Below are positions 25,776 to 34,653 of a stretch of DNA of 64,000 bases, one piece after another. Each line of letters starts with the position of its first letter. Positions within the stretch are counted from its first letter, which is position 1. Source of the DNA: Paraburkholderia aromaticivorans (lineage in GTDB: Bacteria; Pseudomonadota; Gammaproteobacteria; Burkholderiales; Burkholderiaceae); the NCBI RefSeq assembly GCF_012689525.1, contig NZ_CP051515.1, forward strand, positions 1,736,001-1,800,000, read 5' to 3'. A program made the position numbers and the translations under genes. The notes under the pieces are model-generated. The model worked only from the letters and a program-made list of their open reading frames with translations. It was not told the DNA's origin and ran no database searches.

Positions 25776-26345
25776 TCAGGCGGCCTTAGCGGCTCGCGCC
25801 GTGTGTGCAGCGCTTTCCTTGACGGCTTTCGACGAAGCGATAGTCACTGCATTGAAATTGTTCTCCGCAATCTCGGCGGCCTGTCGGGTTGCCTTGTTCA
25901 CGGTGTCGTAAGCGGTATGGGCGGCGGTGATCGTTGACTTAAGCAGGGCGACTGCCGATTCCGAACCAGCCGGTGCGTTCTTTGTGACGCTGTCGACAAA
26001 GGCCTGAGCGTTCTGGCTGTACTCGACAAATTGCGCTTCGGCGAGCTTGACGAACTCCTGATGAGTGTCCGTCAGAATCTCGTACACCTGCCGGCTGTAC
26101 GCATTGCCCTTTTCAGCGGCAGGCTGTAGGAGGGCGTTGTGAAGTTGGAAGAGTTCCGGCAGTTCTTTCTCCGCCAGTGCCTTTTGCGCGGTCTCCTGAG
26201 TTTCAGCAAATATCGACTTCGCGGCCTGCAGGTTCAGCAGGCTCAGCTTTTCGACGCCCTCGACAAATTTGCCTGTCAGGCTGAAGAATGTATCTACATG
26301 TTTCTTTTGGGCTGCGGCGAATTGTTCCTGAGAAAACTGGGTCAT
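25776..26345 (-). CDS. phaP: Phasin family protein
   Basis: A 189-residue helical phasin that coats polyhydroxyalkanoate granules. The ATG at 26345 follows AGAGGA by seven bases. Diagnostic parts are MTQFSQEQFAAAQKKHVDTF at the start, VEGVEKLSLLNLQAAKSIFA near residue 30, and ALLKSTITAAHTAYDTVNKA near 130, ending in an alanine-lysine-rich tail (HTARAAKAA). Phasins like this are typical of Burkholderia-type PHB producers and support the taxonomic inference. It is convergent with cspA across a strong hairpin. Confidence 0.93.
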   Translation of the reverse strand: MTQFSQEQFAAAQKKHVDTFFSLTGKFVEGVEKLSLLNLQAAKSIFAETQETAQKALAEKELPELFQLHNALLQPAAEKGNAYSRQVYEILTDTHQEFVKLAEAQFVEYSQNAQAFVDSVTKNAPAGSESAVALLKSTITAAHTAYDTVNKATRQAAEIAENNFNAVTIASSKAVKESAAHTARAAKAA

Positions 26346-26706
26346 CTCGATCCTCTTGGGTAGACGGCAGTGGTGGCGACTTCGAACACATGGCGCGAAC
26401 GTGATGCGTCGCAACATGAGCCCTATTCTTGGTGGTCACAGGTGATGAAGTCAAATCACTTATTCGCGAATGCATAGAGGGTCGACGAGATCGTGACATT
26501 CGCTGTCCCGCGTACTGGCAAATGAAGTCATCAACTGAAATCCATAAGTAAATGATTTCTTGTTCGTTGGTTTTGGGTCGATTTCTGCGGAGAATCTGGC
26601 GCCTGAGTTCCCCAGCCGAAGTGCCGGTCCGGATCGCTACCCGGGACGACAGCACGAGCTGGCGCGTGTGCGTCACCGGCAGAATCAAGCTTTCAAGGAG
26701 TGTGGA
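26346..26706. other. Intergenic region between phaP and tauD
   Basis: About 360 bp holding the phaP promoter (leftward) and the tauD promoter (rightward). The stretch around 26545-26560 (ATAAGTAAATGATTT) is AT-rich and a possible promoter or CysB-type site. No gene is convincing here. Confidence 0.4.
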
Positions 26707-27540
26707 GTGAGTTTGAATTTCACCCGTCTTACGCCGGCGCTCGGTGCGCTGGTGGAGGGTATCGATCTGGCCCAGCCTATCGATAAGGACGTGCGGGACC
26801 AAATCCGCGAGGCGTTGACGCGCCATCAGGTATTATTTTTTCGCAACCAGACTATCAGTCCACTACAACAGCGCGATTTCGCTGCACAGTTCGGCAATCT
26901 GCACACCCATCCCATCTATCCGCAGCATCCCGAGGCGCGCGAGATCATGGTGCTGGATACCGAGGCTCTCGACCTCAAAGACAACGCCATCTGGCACACC
27001 GACGTCACGTTCACCGAGACCCCGCCGCTTGGCGCCGTACTCGCCGCGCGGCAGCTGCCGGAAACCGGTGGCGACACACTGTGGGCGAGCAGCTTTGCTG
27101 CGTATGACGCGCTATCCGACAGGCTGAAGACCTTGCTGGAAGGACTGACGGCAACGCACGATTTCACCAGGAGCTTTCCGCTCAAGCGTTTCGGCCTGAC
27201 CGAAGCAGACAGACAGCGCTGGAATGAGACACGGCTCAAGAACCCGCCGTTGAGTCATCCGGTGGTCCGCACCCATCCGGAAAGCGGCCGCAAGGGTCTC
27301 TTTGTCAACGAAGGCTTTACCACTGAGATTGACAACTTGCCCGAAGAAGAAGGCAAGGCGTTACTCAACTTTCTGTTCGCACACCAGTCGCGCCCGGAAT
27401 TCAGCGTGCGTTGGCGGTGGGCGTTGGGTGACGTGGCCTTCTGGGACAACCGCTCGACCAGCCACTACGCGGTGGACGACTACCACCCAGCTCGGCGTGT
27501 CATGCACCGCGCCACTGTTCTCGGCGACAAGCCATATTGA
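26707..27540 (+). CDS. tauD: Taurine dioxygenase, TauD-like Fe(II)/2-oxoglutarate oxygenase
   Basis: A 277-residue 2-oxoglutarate-dependent dioxygenase of the TauD family, which releases sulfite from taurine or related alkylsulfonates. The GTG start at 26707 follows AAGGAG. The iron ligands are His and Asp in [16 protein letters not shown] (residues about 98-100) and His in [13 protein letters not shown] near the C-terminus, with the nearby Arg for 2-oxoglutarate. The N-terminal [15 protein letters not shown] motif is family-typical. Immediately downstream lies a fragment of a TauB-like ATPase, so a dedicated taurine importer appears to have been lost. Other alkylsulfonates or aryloxy acids are possible substrates. 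Confidence 0.9.
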   Translation: MSLNFTRLTPALGALVEGIDLAQPIDKDVRDQIREALTRHQVLFFRNQTISPLQQRDFAAQFGNLHTHPIYPQHPEAREIMVLDTEALDLKDNAIWHTDVTFTETPPLGAVLAARQLPETGGDTLWASSFAAYDALSDRLKTLLEGLTATHDFTRSFPLKRFGLTEADRQRWNETRLKNPPLSHPVVRTHPESGRKGLFVNEGFTTEIDNLPEEEGKALLNFLFAHQSRPEFSVRWRWALGDVAFWDNRSTSHYAVDDYHPARRVMHRATVLGDKPY

Positions 27541-27581
27541 GCAGCGTAGGCGGATGACGCTTGCGTAATGAAACCCGGGCG

Positions 27582-27746
27582 ATGAGTAACCGTGATGAGA
27601 TTTCCAGCGGTTTGCGCCAGCGCGTCGGACTTGCACGGGCACTCGCGGCAGATCCGTCAATCCTGCTGATGGATGAGCCGCCTGGCGCGCTCGATGCACT
27701 CACGCGAGAGCATGTGGGCCGACTGACACTCATGTGGCGACGTGTC
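27582..27746 (+). pseudogene. Fragment of a TauB-like ABC transporter ATPase
   Basis: The frame carries an ABC signature remnant, [19 protein letters not shown], followed by Walker [19 protein letters not shown] and then breaks after WRR. There is no Walker A, Q-loop or H-loop. The usual LSGG reads ISSG and the normal Phe after DEP is Pro, which shows decay. It follows tauD by about 40 bp, in the place where tau operon genes are expected. This is the central piece of a broken taurine or nitrate-type importer ATPase. Confidence 0.7.
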
Positions 27747-27870
27747 GCGTTTCATAACCATATCGGAACTCGGTCTTTCCAAATTTTTGCGAACCCTGCC
27801 ATGCTTCCACTCAGGCTGCGCGCAGGTTCAGCGCGCGGCGTTCATTTCAAACCCGTAGTGGCCGACCTTT

Positions 27871-28212
27871 ATGAGCATGGATCCGTTAATCGATAGTTTG
27901 ATGCTGAAAATGCGACACAACCGCGTCTACACGACAGTGACTTTCGCCCGCCTGTTCGGCGTGTCGGAAAAGGCCGTCGAAGCCGCGCTCGCCACGCTGA
28001 TCGATGCCGGTAAGGTGCGCACCTGCATCAACGCGCGGCGCGACGTTGGCTACTGTTTGACCGGCGCCACACCGGTGTCCGGTTCGACGGCGCTGTCCGA
28101 GGCAACCACCGTTGCCACGCCGCCTTTGCTACGCCGCGTCGACGGTGCGCTTGCCGGCTACGACAGGCAGCTCGATGCGCATCGTTCGCTCGCCATGCTC
28201 GTGCGCCGCTGA
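27871..28212 (+). CDS. Hypothetical protein with winged-helix-like N-terminus
   Basis: A 113-residue soluble protein. Residues about 10-65 ([20 protein letters not shown], then [20 protein letters not shown]) look like a small winged-helix domain, and the rest is a short charged tail. No family name is recognised, but codon use matches neighbouring genes and the frame ends just before a strong hairpin. An in-frame ATG two codons later is an equally good start. It could be a small DNA-binding regulator; the target is unknown. Confidence 0.55.
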   Translation: MSMDPLIDSLMLKMRHNRVYTTVTFARLFGVSEKAVEAALATLIDAGKVRTCINARRDVGYCLTGATPVSGSTALSEATTVATPPLLRRVDGALAGYDRQLDAHRSLAMLVRR

Positions 28213-28234
28213 GGTTGTCACGGGCTGCGCTGAA

Positions 28235-28266
28235 GCGCGCCGCGTGCTGCTCAGCCCGCGGCGCGC
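28235..28266. terminator. Hairpin between convergent genes
   Basis: GCGCGCCGCG (28235-28244) and CGCGGCGCGC (28257-28266) form a perfect 10-bp GC stem with a 12-nt loop between the winged-helix gene and the metQ-like gene. Confidence 0.65.
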
Positions 28267-28284
28267 ATTAACATTGGGTGCGCC

Positions 28285-29112
28285 TTAATGTTGCGGCGCA
28301 CCTTCCCATGCCGGCAGCGTCGCACCGTGATAGACGGTCAGAATCGTGGTCGCGACGTTAGTCTGCTGATAGCTGTCCACCAGCGCCTTGACCCAAGGCG
28401 CCTTCCCATCTTTCGCGTTGACCGCGATGAAGTTGCGATACGGATTGCCCGGCACCTTCTCCTGCGCGATACGCTCCTGCGGGATCTTGATGCCGGCCTT
28501 GATCGCCCAGTCGGTATTGACCACGGCCGCGTCCAGATCGCCGATCGCGCGACCGACGATGCCCGCGTCGAGCTCCTTGATCTGAACGTGCTTCGGATTG
28601 TCTGCGATATCGCGAGCGGTCGGCAACAGGCCAACGTCAGGACGCAGCTTGAAGAGCCCATTCGCTTGCAGAAGCAGCAGCGCGCGGCCTTCGTTGCTCG
28701 GATCGTTCGGCACGCCGATCGTCGCGTTCTGCGGGAGCGCGGCGACTGATTTCACCTTGCGCGAGTAAAGGCCGATCGGTTGCACGTAGGTGTAGCCGAC
28801 CGGAACGATCTCATAGTGGCGCGCCGCGATCTGCGCGTCGAGATAAGGTTTGTGCTGGAACGAATTGGCGTCGAGGTCGTGTTGCGCGAGCGCTTCGTTC
28901 GGCTGCGTGTAGTCGGAGAACGTCGTGACCTTGATGGTGAGGCCATGTTTGGCCGCGTTGACCGCGACTGCGCGCCATACATCCTCGTCCTCGCCGGACA
29001 TGATGCCGACACGCACCGTTTGATCGGCTGCCAGCGCCGACTGTGCGCTCACGATGCCGCAAGTCAGAAGAAGGGACAGCAATGCGCCTTTGAACGTCGC
29101 GGTTGTTTTCAT
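28285..29112 (-). CDS. metQ: MetQ/NlpA-family substrate-binding protein
   Basis: A 275-residue binding protein of the MetQ class, which serves methionine ABC importers. The ATG at 29112 leads into a signal peptide (FKGALLSLLLTCGIVSAQSA); a cysteine occurs but the lipobox is poor (LLTC), so it may be a soluble periplasmic form. Family motifs are VRVGIMSGEDEDVWRAVAVN, KVTTFSDYTQPNEALAQHDL, DANSFQHKPYLDAQ, IGVPNDPSNEGRALLLLQAN and the DAAVVNTDWAIKAG strand. No metNI genes are adjacent. The ligand may be methionine or another sulfur amino acid, in keeping with the sulfur theme of the region. Confidence 0.85.
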   Translation of the reverse strand: MKTTATFKGALLSLLLTCGIVSAQSALAADQTVRVGIMSGEDEDVWRAVAVNAAKHGLTIKVTTFSDYTQPNEALAQHDLDANSFQHKPYLDAQIAARHYEIVPVGYTYVQPIGLYSRKVKSVAALPQNATIGVPNDPSNEGRALLLLQANGLFKLRPDVGLLPTARDIADNPKHVQIKELDAGIVGRAIGDLDAAVVNTDWAIKAGIKIPQERIAQEKVPGNPYRNFIAVNAKDGKAPWVKALVDSYQQTNVATTILTVYHGATLPAWEGAPQH

Positions 29113-29236
29113 GTGTTCCGATGTGATCAAAATGAAGATCGAGAGATGCTAGAGAGTCTCTCGCCATGACACAAATAATATCGAGCACTATCGTTATGCA
29201 GATGCGCGCAAGCAGGGACGTACGGCGAATCCTGCG

Positions 29237-30637
29237 CTATGCGTGCATCATCCATCCACCTGCGGCCATTGCCGCCTGACGCAGTGCCTCCGACCAGACC
29301 GGATAGGGGTGACAGATTCGCGCAAAGTCCTCGCAAATCATGGAGGCCTCCATCGCAATGGCCACTTGTGAAATCAGATCGCCTGCCCCCGGCCCTATGA
29401 GATGCGCTCCGGCGATGAGATTCGTACGAGAATCGACCAGCAGTTTCACAAACCCTTCGGAAGTGTTGCAGATGGCGGCACGGGCACTGGCGGCGAGCGG
29501 ATAATAGCCGACTCTATAAGCTGCTCTGGCCTCCTGAAGTTCGTCTTCGGTTTTCCCGATCATGGCGACTTCTGGGCTCGTGTACAGGACGTAGGGAATC
29601 GACGAGTAGTTGACGAATCCAGGAAGACCGGCGATCCGTTCGGCACAGGCTATTGCCTCTTCTTCGGCTTTTGACATCAACTGCGGGCCGCTTGCCGCAT
29701 CGCCAACCACCCATATTCCCGTGCCATTCGTCACTAGCCCCTGCTGAGGCAATGCGCCTTCCGGGCCTGGCTGAATGCCGACGCTCGCGAAATTCAGTCC
29801 GACCGTGGATGGCCGGCGGCCGATAGCGACGAGGACCATTTCAGCGTCGACGGTGGTGCTCTCGGCGGATTGCGCGCTGCGGAGTCGAACGATAACGCTG
29901 TCGGAGTGTTTGTCGAGACCAATAACGTCGCTCGACAACCTGATCTCAATACCTCGTCGCTTTAGCGAGCGCTCCAGGGTGGCCGTCACAACGCGATCGA
30001 GCCAGTGGCATATGCGATCGCGCCGCTCGATGAGGGTGATGCGCGAACCGAGGCGGCGCCAGATCGAGCCGATCTCGACGCCTATAGAACCTGCGCCTAT
30101 GATCGCCAGATGCCGCGGTACGCGATCGAGTGACAACGCATCAGCCGAGTCGAGAATCCGCTTGTGATCGAAAGCGGCAAACGGGAGCGGAATTGGTTCT
30201 GAGCCCGCGGCAATGACGACCGTAGTTCCGGACAGGGTTTGCTGCGCGCCGCCCGCTTTCCTGACGATAACTTGTCCCGAGCCGGCAAGTATCGCGTCTC
30301 CATAGATGAGCGTTACGCCCTGCTTGCGCAGCAGCCCGTGAACACTTTTCGACAGCTTTTCAACGGTCGCTGTTTTATAAGCCATCATCCGCGCGAGGTT
30401 GAGCGTCGGGACGCCGTCGATTCCTAGTGCGGCGTTCTTCCCCCTGCTGGCAAGGTCATATAGTTCAGACGTGCAGAGCAACAGGCGGGACGGAATGCAG
30501 CCAGTTCGAATACCAGCCCCGCCGACATTCGACGCTCGTTCGACACAGACAACGGCAAAGCCGAGCTGGGCTGCCCGGATGGCGGTGTTGTAACCGCTCG
30601 CGCCGCACCCGATGACGATGACGTCGTAATGGTTCAT
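29237..30637 (-). CDS. Dihydrolipoamide dehydrogenase-like flavoprotein lacking the redox disulfide
   Basis: A 466-residue pyridine nucleotide-disulfide oxidoreductase-type protein. FAD binding: YDVIVIGCGASGYNTAIRAA at the N-terminus. NAD(P) binding: LAIIGAGSIGVEIG near residue 180. Second FAD motif: GIWVVGDAASGPQLMSKAEE near 310. The usual active-site GGTCLNVGCIPSK reads GGAGIRTGCIPSR, so the first redox cysteine is Gly42 and only Cys47 remains. The C-terminal catalytic His of HAHPT is Tyr445 in CHPYPVWSEAL, although Glu450 is kept. It therefore cannot do normal lipoamide chemistry. ATG at 30637 has AAGG upstream. Possible roles are a transhydrogenase-like flavoprotein or a specialised electron carrier. 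Confidence 0.82.
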   Translation of the reverse strand: MNHYDVIVIGCGASGYNTAIRAAQLGFAVVCVERASNVGGAGIRTGCIPSRLLLCTSELYDLASRGKNAALGIDGVPTLNLARMMAYKTATVEKLSKSVHGLLRKQGVTLIYGDAILAGSGQVIVRKAGGAQQTLSGTTVVIAAGSEPIPLPFAAFDHKRILDSADALSLDRVPRHLAIIGAGSIGVEIGSIWRRLGSRITLIERRDRICHWLDRVVTATLERSLKRRGIEIRLSSDVIGLDKHSDSVIVRLRSAQSAESTTVDAEMVLVAIGRRPSTVGLNFASVGIQPGPEGALPQQGLVTNGTGIWVVGDAASGPQLMSKAEEEAIACAERIAGLPGFVNYSSIPYVLYTSPEVAMIGKTEDELQEARAAYRVGYYPLAASARAAICNTSEGFVKLLVDSRTNLIAGAHLIGPGAGDLISQVAIAMEASMICEDFARICHPYPVWSEALRQAAMAAGGWMMHA

Positions 30638-31063
30638 CAGCCTTGTGCCCTGGACTACTACTAACGAGGAAGTGAGCGGGATTGGCATTCGCCCTCGCGG
30701 CCATTCGTATCTGGCCACGACATGGAGAGATGGGTCGAGACTATCAGGACAAGGGCGAGCCGGATTGAACACTCGTGCTCACTTTGGTTGATGCTTGACG
30801 AGCAAAGCGGCAGCCTTTCTGTTGCACGGAAAGTGTCTAGCTTTATCGTTGAGCCAGACACCTCGCTGCGCCAGAAATCAGAAATATTTTCGTGTTAGGA
30901 TCTGCGCACTGGGCTGCCACTTCGATCGCAAAGCCAGCACACCGCATGAGCGGAACGTTGTTGGCGGAGTCGGGTTGGCGGTTCCATTTTCTATCGCAAT
31001 CGATACAGCGGCGCCTGGCGCTGATTCGAGCTTTCCGGCAGCAAGCTGATCTGGCACTGCGAC

Positions 31064-32002
31064 ATGTCGACGATTCATCAATCCGCGGATAAGCCTGTCA
31101 CTATCGATGAGATCGTGCATGTCTTATCGCATCGTCCCACTGCGACAACGCGTGAGCGCGACTGGCCAGGGGTCACCGTTGACATGTATGCTGCTCTCCC
31201 CAATATATCGGAGCGGTATCCTGCTCTCGATCATCACCTTATCTGCTATTGCCCCTCCGGGAGCGCGCGACTTGTACAGGGGCGAGAAGGGACTGTCCAC
31301 GAAAGCCTTATCTCAGCAGGCGTTTCAATGCTCATGCCGGCAGGGTATGACTCGCTCTGGGAAGGGTGTGCATCGGCGACGGCGAGGTTGCGCATTCCAA
31401 CAACGCTGATTGCCACCGCGGGCGAGGAAATAGGGCGCCACAGCACGTCGCAGATCGAGATCCGCAATGTGTTCGAGACGCGAGATTCCGTCATCGAGCA
31501 CGTAGCGCAGATTCTCATCGGGGAGCTCGATCGCGCGCCTCACCCCGCGCAGACTCTCGTTGTCGATCAGGTGTCGTTCGCGCTCGCAGCGCATCTGCTG
31601 AGGAGCTACAACCTGTTCGAGCCCGTCGTGCCACGCGTACTGCCGGCGCTAAGCCGCCTCGAGGTAGCTCGTGTTACCGCATACATCGAAGACAATCTGG
31701 ATAGACCGATAGGACTCGTCGAGCTTGCCGCTATCGTGAACGTGAGCCGTTTCCACTTTACCCGTCTGTTCAAGCGAAGCACCGGTATGACAGCGATCGG
31801 CTTTGTCGAGCAATGCCGGATTCGTCGTGCTCAATCGCTGATCATGGAAACGGCGATTCCACTTTCGGAAGTCGCGCTCATGACGGGCTTTGCGGATCAG
31901 AGTCACTTTACCCGTCGTTTTCACCGGCACGTGGGTTGCACACCGGCCGCCTTCGCGCGGGAGCATGGTCGGCGACGTGCGATAAAAGGACCGCGGGACT
32001 GA
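31064..32002 (+). CDS. AraC-family transcriptional regulator
   Basis: A 312-residue regulator. The C-terminal AraC/XylS domain (residues about 210-305) has two helix-turn-helix units: LVELAAIVNVSRFHFTRLFK and IPLSEVALMTGFADQSHFTR, ending with FHRHVGCTPAAFAREH. The N-terminal part (HHLICYCPSGSARLVQGREG, SAGVSMLMPAGYDSLWEG) is a cupin-like sensing domain that would bind an unknown effector. It is divergent from the Lpd-like gene with about 430 bp between the starts, so it may control that gene. Downstream lies an IS630 element. Confidence 0.88.
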   Translation: MSTIHQSADKPVTIDEIVHVLSHRPTATTRERDWPGVTVDMYAALPNISERYPALDHHLICYCPSGSARLVQGREGTVHESLISAGVSMLMPAGYDSLWEGCASATARLRIPTTLIATAGEEIGRHSTSQIEIRNVFETRDSVIEHVAQILIGELDRAPHPAQTLVVDQVSFALAAHLLRSYNLFEPVVPRVLPALSRLEVARVTAYIEDNLDRPIGLVELAAIVNVSRFHFTRLFKRSTGMTAIGFVEQCRIRRAQSLIMETAIPLSEVALMTGFADQSHFTRRFHRHVGCTPAAFAREHGRRRAIKGPRD

Positions 32003-32127
32003 CTGTCGCCGCAAGGCAGTTTGCTTCTGGATGGCTTTCGGGATTGTCCATTGCTTCTCTTTGCGAAAATACCGAATACGAACAACGATCTGGAATCGGC
32101 GTTGTCTTCATATTTCTCGCCGATCTA

Positions 32128-33288
32128 GTGTGCCGTTCTGTTGTTAACTAATCTATGTTCACGTAGCATGCTGGTATCAACGGAACGGGAGATGCCAGCA
32201 TGCCCATGGGACGACCGAAGGCCGAACTGGTGTTGAGTGAAGATGAGCACTCGCAACTGACTTCGATAGCGCGTTCGCGCTCGATTTCGGCGGCGCTGGT
32301 GACGCGTGCGCGCATCGTGCTGGCTGCTGCTGTCGGGGAACCCAACAGCGCCATTGCCCAGCGTCTTCAGCTCACGCGTGCCACGGTGGGCAAGTGGCGT
32401 CTCCGGTTCCTGGAGCATCGCATCAACGGGCTGTATGACGAAGTACGTCCCGGCAAGCCGCGCACGATTGACGATGAGCGGCTGGCGCAGCTGATTCACA
32501 AGACCCTGCACACCAAGCCAGCGGATGGCTCCACGCACTGGAGCGTGCGCACGATCGCCGCCGAAACGGCTATCTCGCCCACGAGTGTGCACCGGTACTT
32601 CAAGCTGCTGGGCCTGCAACCGCATCGCAGCGAAAGCTTCAAGCTCTCGACCGATCAATTCTTCATCGAGAAACTGCGCGACGTGGTTGGCCTGTACCTG
32701 AGCCCGCCCGAGAATGCATTGGTCCTGTGCGTGGACGAGAAGAGCCAGTGTCAGGCGCTCGAACGCACGCAACCCATGCTGCCGATGGGTTTCGGCTACG
32801 TCGAAGGCGTTACCCACGACTACGTTCGTCATGGCACCACCACGCTGTTCGCCGCCCTGAACGTACTCAACGGCGCAGTGCTCGCGACCTGCAAGCCGCG
32901 TCATCGGCATCAGGAGTTCCTGTCGTTTCTGCGCGAAATCGACAAGGCCGTACCGGCTGAACTCGACGTGCACTGCATCGTGGACAACTATGGCAGTCAC
33001 AAGCATCCCAAAGTCAAGGCGTGGCTCGCAGCAAAGCCCCGCTGGCACATGCATTTCATTCCTACCTACAGTTCGTGGCTTAACCAGGTCGAACGCTTCT
33101 TTGCGCTGATCACCGACAAGGCCATCCGCAGGGGCTCGTTTGGCTCGGTCAAACAACTGATCAAGCGTATCGATCAGTTCGTTTCCCACTACAACGAAAA
33201 CTGCAAGCCATTCATGTGGACTGCTTCCGCTGATTCCATCCTCGAAAAACTACACAGACTTTGTTCGCGAATCAGCGGAACGGAACAC
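32128..33288. mobile_element. IS630-family insertion sequence, apparently intact
   Basis: The element is about 1.16 kb, with terminal inverted repeats GTGTGCCGTTCTGTTG on the left and GTGTTCCGTTCCGCTG (reverse complement) on the right, 13 of 16 matching. It is flanked by TA on both sides (32126-32127 and 33289-33290), the target duplication typical of IS630/Tc1-mariner elements. It carries one full transposase gene. Its right end supplies the last codons and stop of the adjacent doxX gene. Confidence 0.85.
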
Positions 33289-33291
33289 TAG
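32200..33291 (+). CDS. IS630-family transposase
   Basis: A 363-residue DDE transposase. The N-terminal part is a helix-turn-helix (NSAIAQRLQLTRATVGKWRL near residue 50, then a second winged HTH near SVRTIAAETAISPTSVHRYF). Catalytic acidic residues are visible as LVLCVDEKSQCQALERTQ (first Asp near 185), DVHCIVDNYGSHKHPKVKAW (second Asp near 265) and PTYSSWLNQVERFFALIT (Glu near 300). Length is normal for the family and there is no frameshift, so it may be active. The stop TAG spans the right TA target duplication. Confidence 0.93.
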   Translation: MPMGRPKAELVLSEDEHSQLTSIARSRSISAALVTRARIVLAAAVGEPNSAIAQRLQLTRATVGKWRLRFLEHRINGLYDEVRPGKPRTIDDERLAQLIHKTLHTKPADGSTHWSVRTIAAETAISPTSVHRYFKLLGLQPHRSESFKLSTDQFFIEKLRDVVGLYLSPPENALVLCVDEKSQCQALERTQPMLPMGFGYVEGVTHDYVRHGTTTLFAALNVLNGAVLATCKPRHRHQEFLSFLREIDKAVPAELDVHCIVDNYGSHKHPKVKAWLAAKPRWHMHFIPTYSSWLNQVERFFALITDKAIRRGSFGSVKQLIKRIDQFVSHYNENCKPFMWTASADSILEKLHRLCSRISGTEH

Positions 33292-33771
33292 CCGGTGGCT
33301 TATCAAGCGATCGAGCGACAGAGGTCCCGCACCCAGCGCCATGATCGCAACGGCAAGCGAAGCCCAATAGAGGTGGAAATTTGCCCAGCCGTCGGGAAAC
33401 ACCAATTGGATCACCGCGGTCATGAGCAGCAGAGCGAGAGCCGCGAACCGGGTCGCAAGTCCCAGCACGAGAAAAACAGGGAGCGTGATTTCCGCTACGG
33501 CTACGATGAAAGCGACAATGTCAGGCGCCGGAAAATTGTAGGCGCCGCCGAAGACGTGGACTTTGAATTGATTCTCGAACAGAAACAGCGTTGCCGGTGA
33601 AATGGACAGAAAGCCGTCCCATCGAGTAAGACCAGAGCGGAAGAAGGGAAGTGCAAGAGCAATCCGCAGCATTGGCGGAGCGAGCAACCAGCCGAGCGAC
33701 TGGATTAGCGCCAAAGCGTGGCGAATCCGCAGTTCCAGACGGCCTTTCGTGCGCGCGCTAACCTGACTCAT
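33250..33771 (-). CDS. DoxX family membrane protein, C-terminus altered by IS630
   Basis: The 173-residue product has the four-helix DoxX fold: WLLAPPMLRIALALPFFRSG, a second hydrophobic segment around APDIVAFIVAVAEITLPVFL, LALLLMTAVIQLVFPDGWAN and WASLAVAIMALGAGPLSLDR. It is the last gene of the bufferin operon; its ATG overlaps the bufC stop as ATGA. The final dozen or so codons, up to the stop at 33250, are read from inside the IS630 right end. Joining the two flanks without the IS gives a tail of LDRREI and a stop at 32108-32110, so the native gene was only a few residues different. The change may be harmless. DoxX proteins often accompany MNIO/DUF2063 genes. Confidence 0.85.
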   Translation of the reverse strand: MSQVSARTKGRLELRIRHALALIQSLGWLLAPPMLRIALALPFFRSGLTRWDGFLSISPATLFLFENQFKVHVFGGAYNFPAPDIVAFIVAVAEITLPVFLVLGLATRFAALALLLMTAVIQLVFPDGWANFHLYWASLAVAIMALGAGPLSLDRLISHRLVFRSADSRTKSV

Positions 33772-34646
33772 GCAGACCTCGCAATCTGGCTGCACTGGGA
33801 ATCGTCTCGCATGTTCCATCCGACAATCGCACTGACCGCGAATAGATCTCGAAGCGTGCCGGCCAGGTCGAAATTTAAATCTTCGTCGAATGCGAGCGTG
33901 GCCGCATCGGCCATCGACGCTTTGGCCGCGAGGCTCAGGATAAAAGTCGCCGCGCCAGCAGGTATTCGGCGAACCTCGACCTCCGCAAAAGGGCGTATCA
34001 CAAGAGCATTTTCGCCGCCGCTAAAGATGTCGAGCGCACTGGGCACGCCGTCGTCAATGTTCATCCGCCATATCTGGACGGCGGGATAAGGCGACCGTAC
34101 CACGCGGGTGGAAGGGTGCAGCGTCAACACGATCTGAGGAAGGCTCCGGGAATCAATCGCGGCAAGCTGAGCGGGATCGGCCGGCGGCGCCTCGACGGCG
34201 TGATACGCCTCGGCCCACGCGCGCTCAAGTCGGGCGACATCGGCCAGATACGGCACGCTATTCGCGGGCTCGAAGGTTTCGACGAAACCCGGGAACGTTG
34301 CGCCGTACTCAAGCATGACCGGAGACCGTGGCGGCTCGAGCGCGACGTAGACGCGGGCCATCGCCGCGAAGAACTCAGCGCCTACGATGCGACGCACAGC
34401 AGGAAAGGCCGCTTTCAATGCGTCGACGAGGCCAGCCACGACATTATTCCGATATACGTTGAAGCGTCTTTCACTGGGCCGCCGATCGGGGCCGACGAGG
34501 CCTGGAGGGACGCGCTTACCGGGATCCAGCAGCGCCGTAGCGAAGCGCCTCTGGCGTTCGCACAGGCAATCCGGATTCGGGTCGGTGCGGCCGGTTCTGC
34601 TACTCAACTGTCCGGCGGATACTTGAGATGATGCTTCGCGTGCCAT
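33768..34646 (-). CDS. bufC: DUF2063 family protein, BufC-like MNIO partner
   Basis: A 292-residue protein with the DUF2063 N-terminal domain (residues about 30-125: RRFATALLDP, RFNVYRNNVVAGLVDALKAA, FPAVRRIVGAEFFAAMARVY) and a C-terminal domain (about 130-290). In bufferin systems this protein partners the DUF692 enzyme and recognises the precursor peptide. The ATG at 34646 was chosen because GAGAG lies upstream and it begins seven bases after the preceding stop; longer starts overlap that gene. It is coupled to doxX by an ATGA overlap and separated from bufB by one unrecognised gene. Confidence 0.87.
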   Translation of the reverse strand: MAREASSQVSAGQLSSRTGRTDPNPDCLCERQRRFATALLDPGKRVPPGLVGPDRRPSERRFNVYRNNVVAGLVDALKAAFPAVRRIVGAEFFAAMARVYVALEPPRSPVMLEYGATFPGFVETFEPANSVPYLADVARLERAWAEAYHAVEAPPADPAQLAAIDSRSLPQIVLTLHPSTRVVRSPYPAVQIWRMNIDDGVPSALDIFSGGENALVIRPFAEVEVRRIPAGAATFILSLAAKASMADAATLAFDEDLNFDLAGTLRDLFAVSAIVGWNMRDDSQCSQIARSA

Positions 34647-34653
34647 TGCGCTC

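Noticed and set aside
29131..29236. Short GAGAGA/TCTCTC inverted sequence upstream of metQ considered as an S-box-like riboswitch
   Set aside because: Too short for a SAM riboswitch, with none of the conserved core. It may be a simple operator but there is no support for naming it.
32125..33189. 354-residue antisense frame across the IS630 transposase
   Set aside because: The sense frame has the DDE catalytic triad and the inverted repeats frame it; the antisense frame is a shadow.
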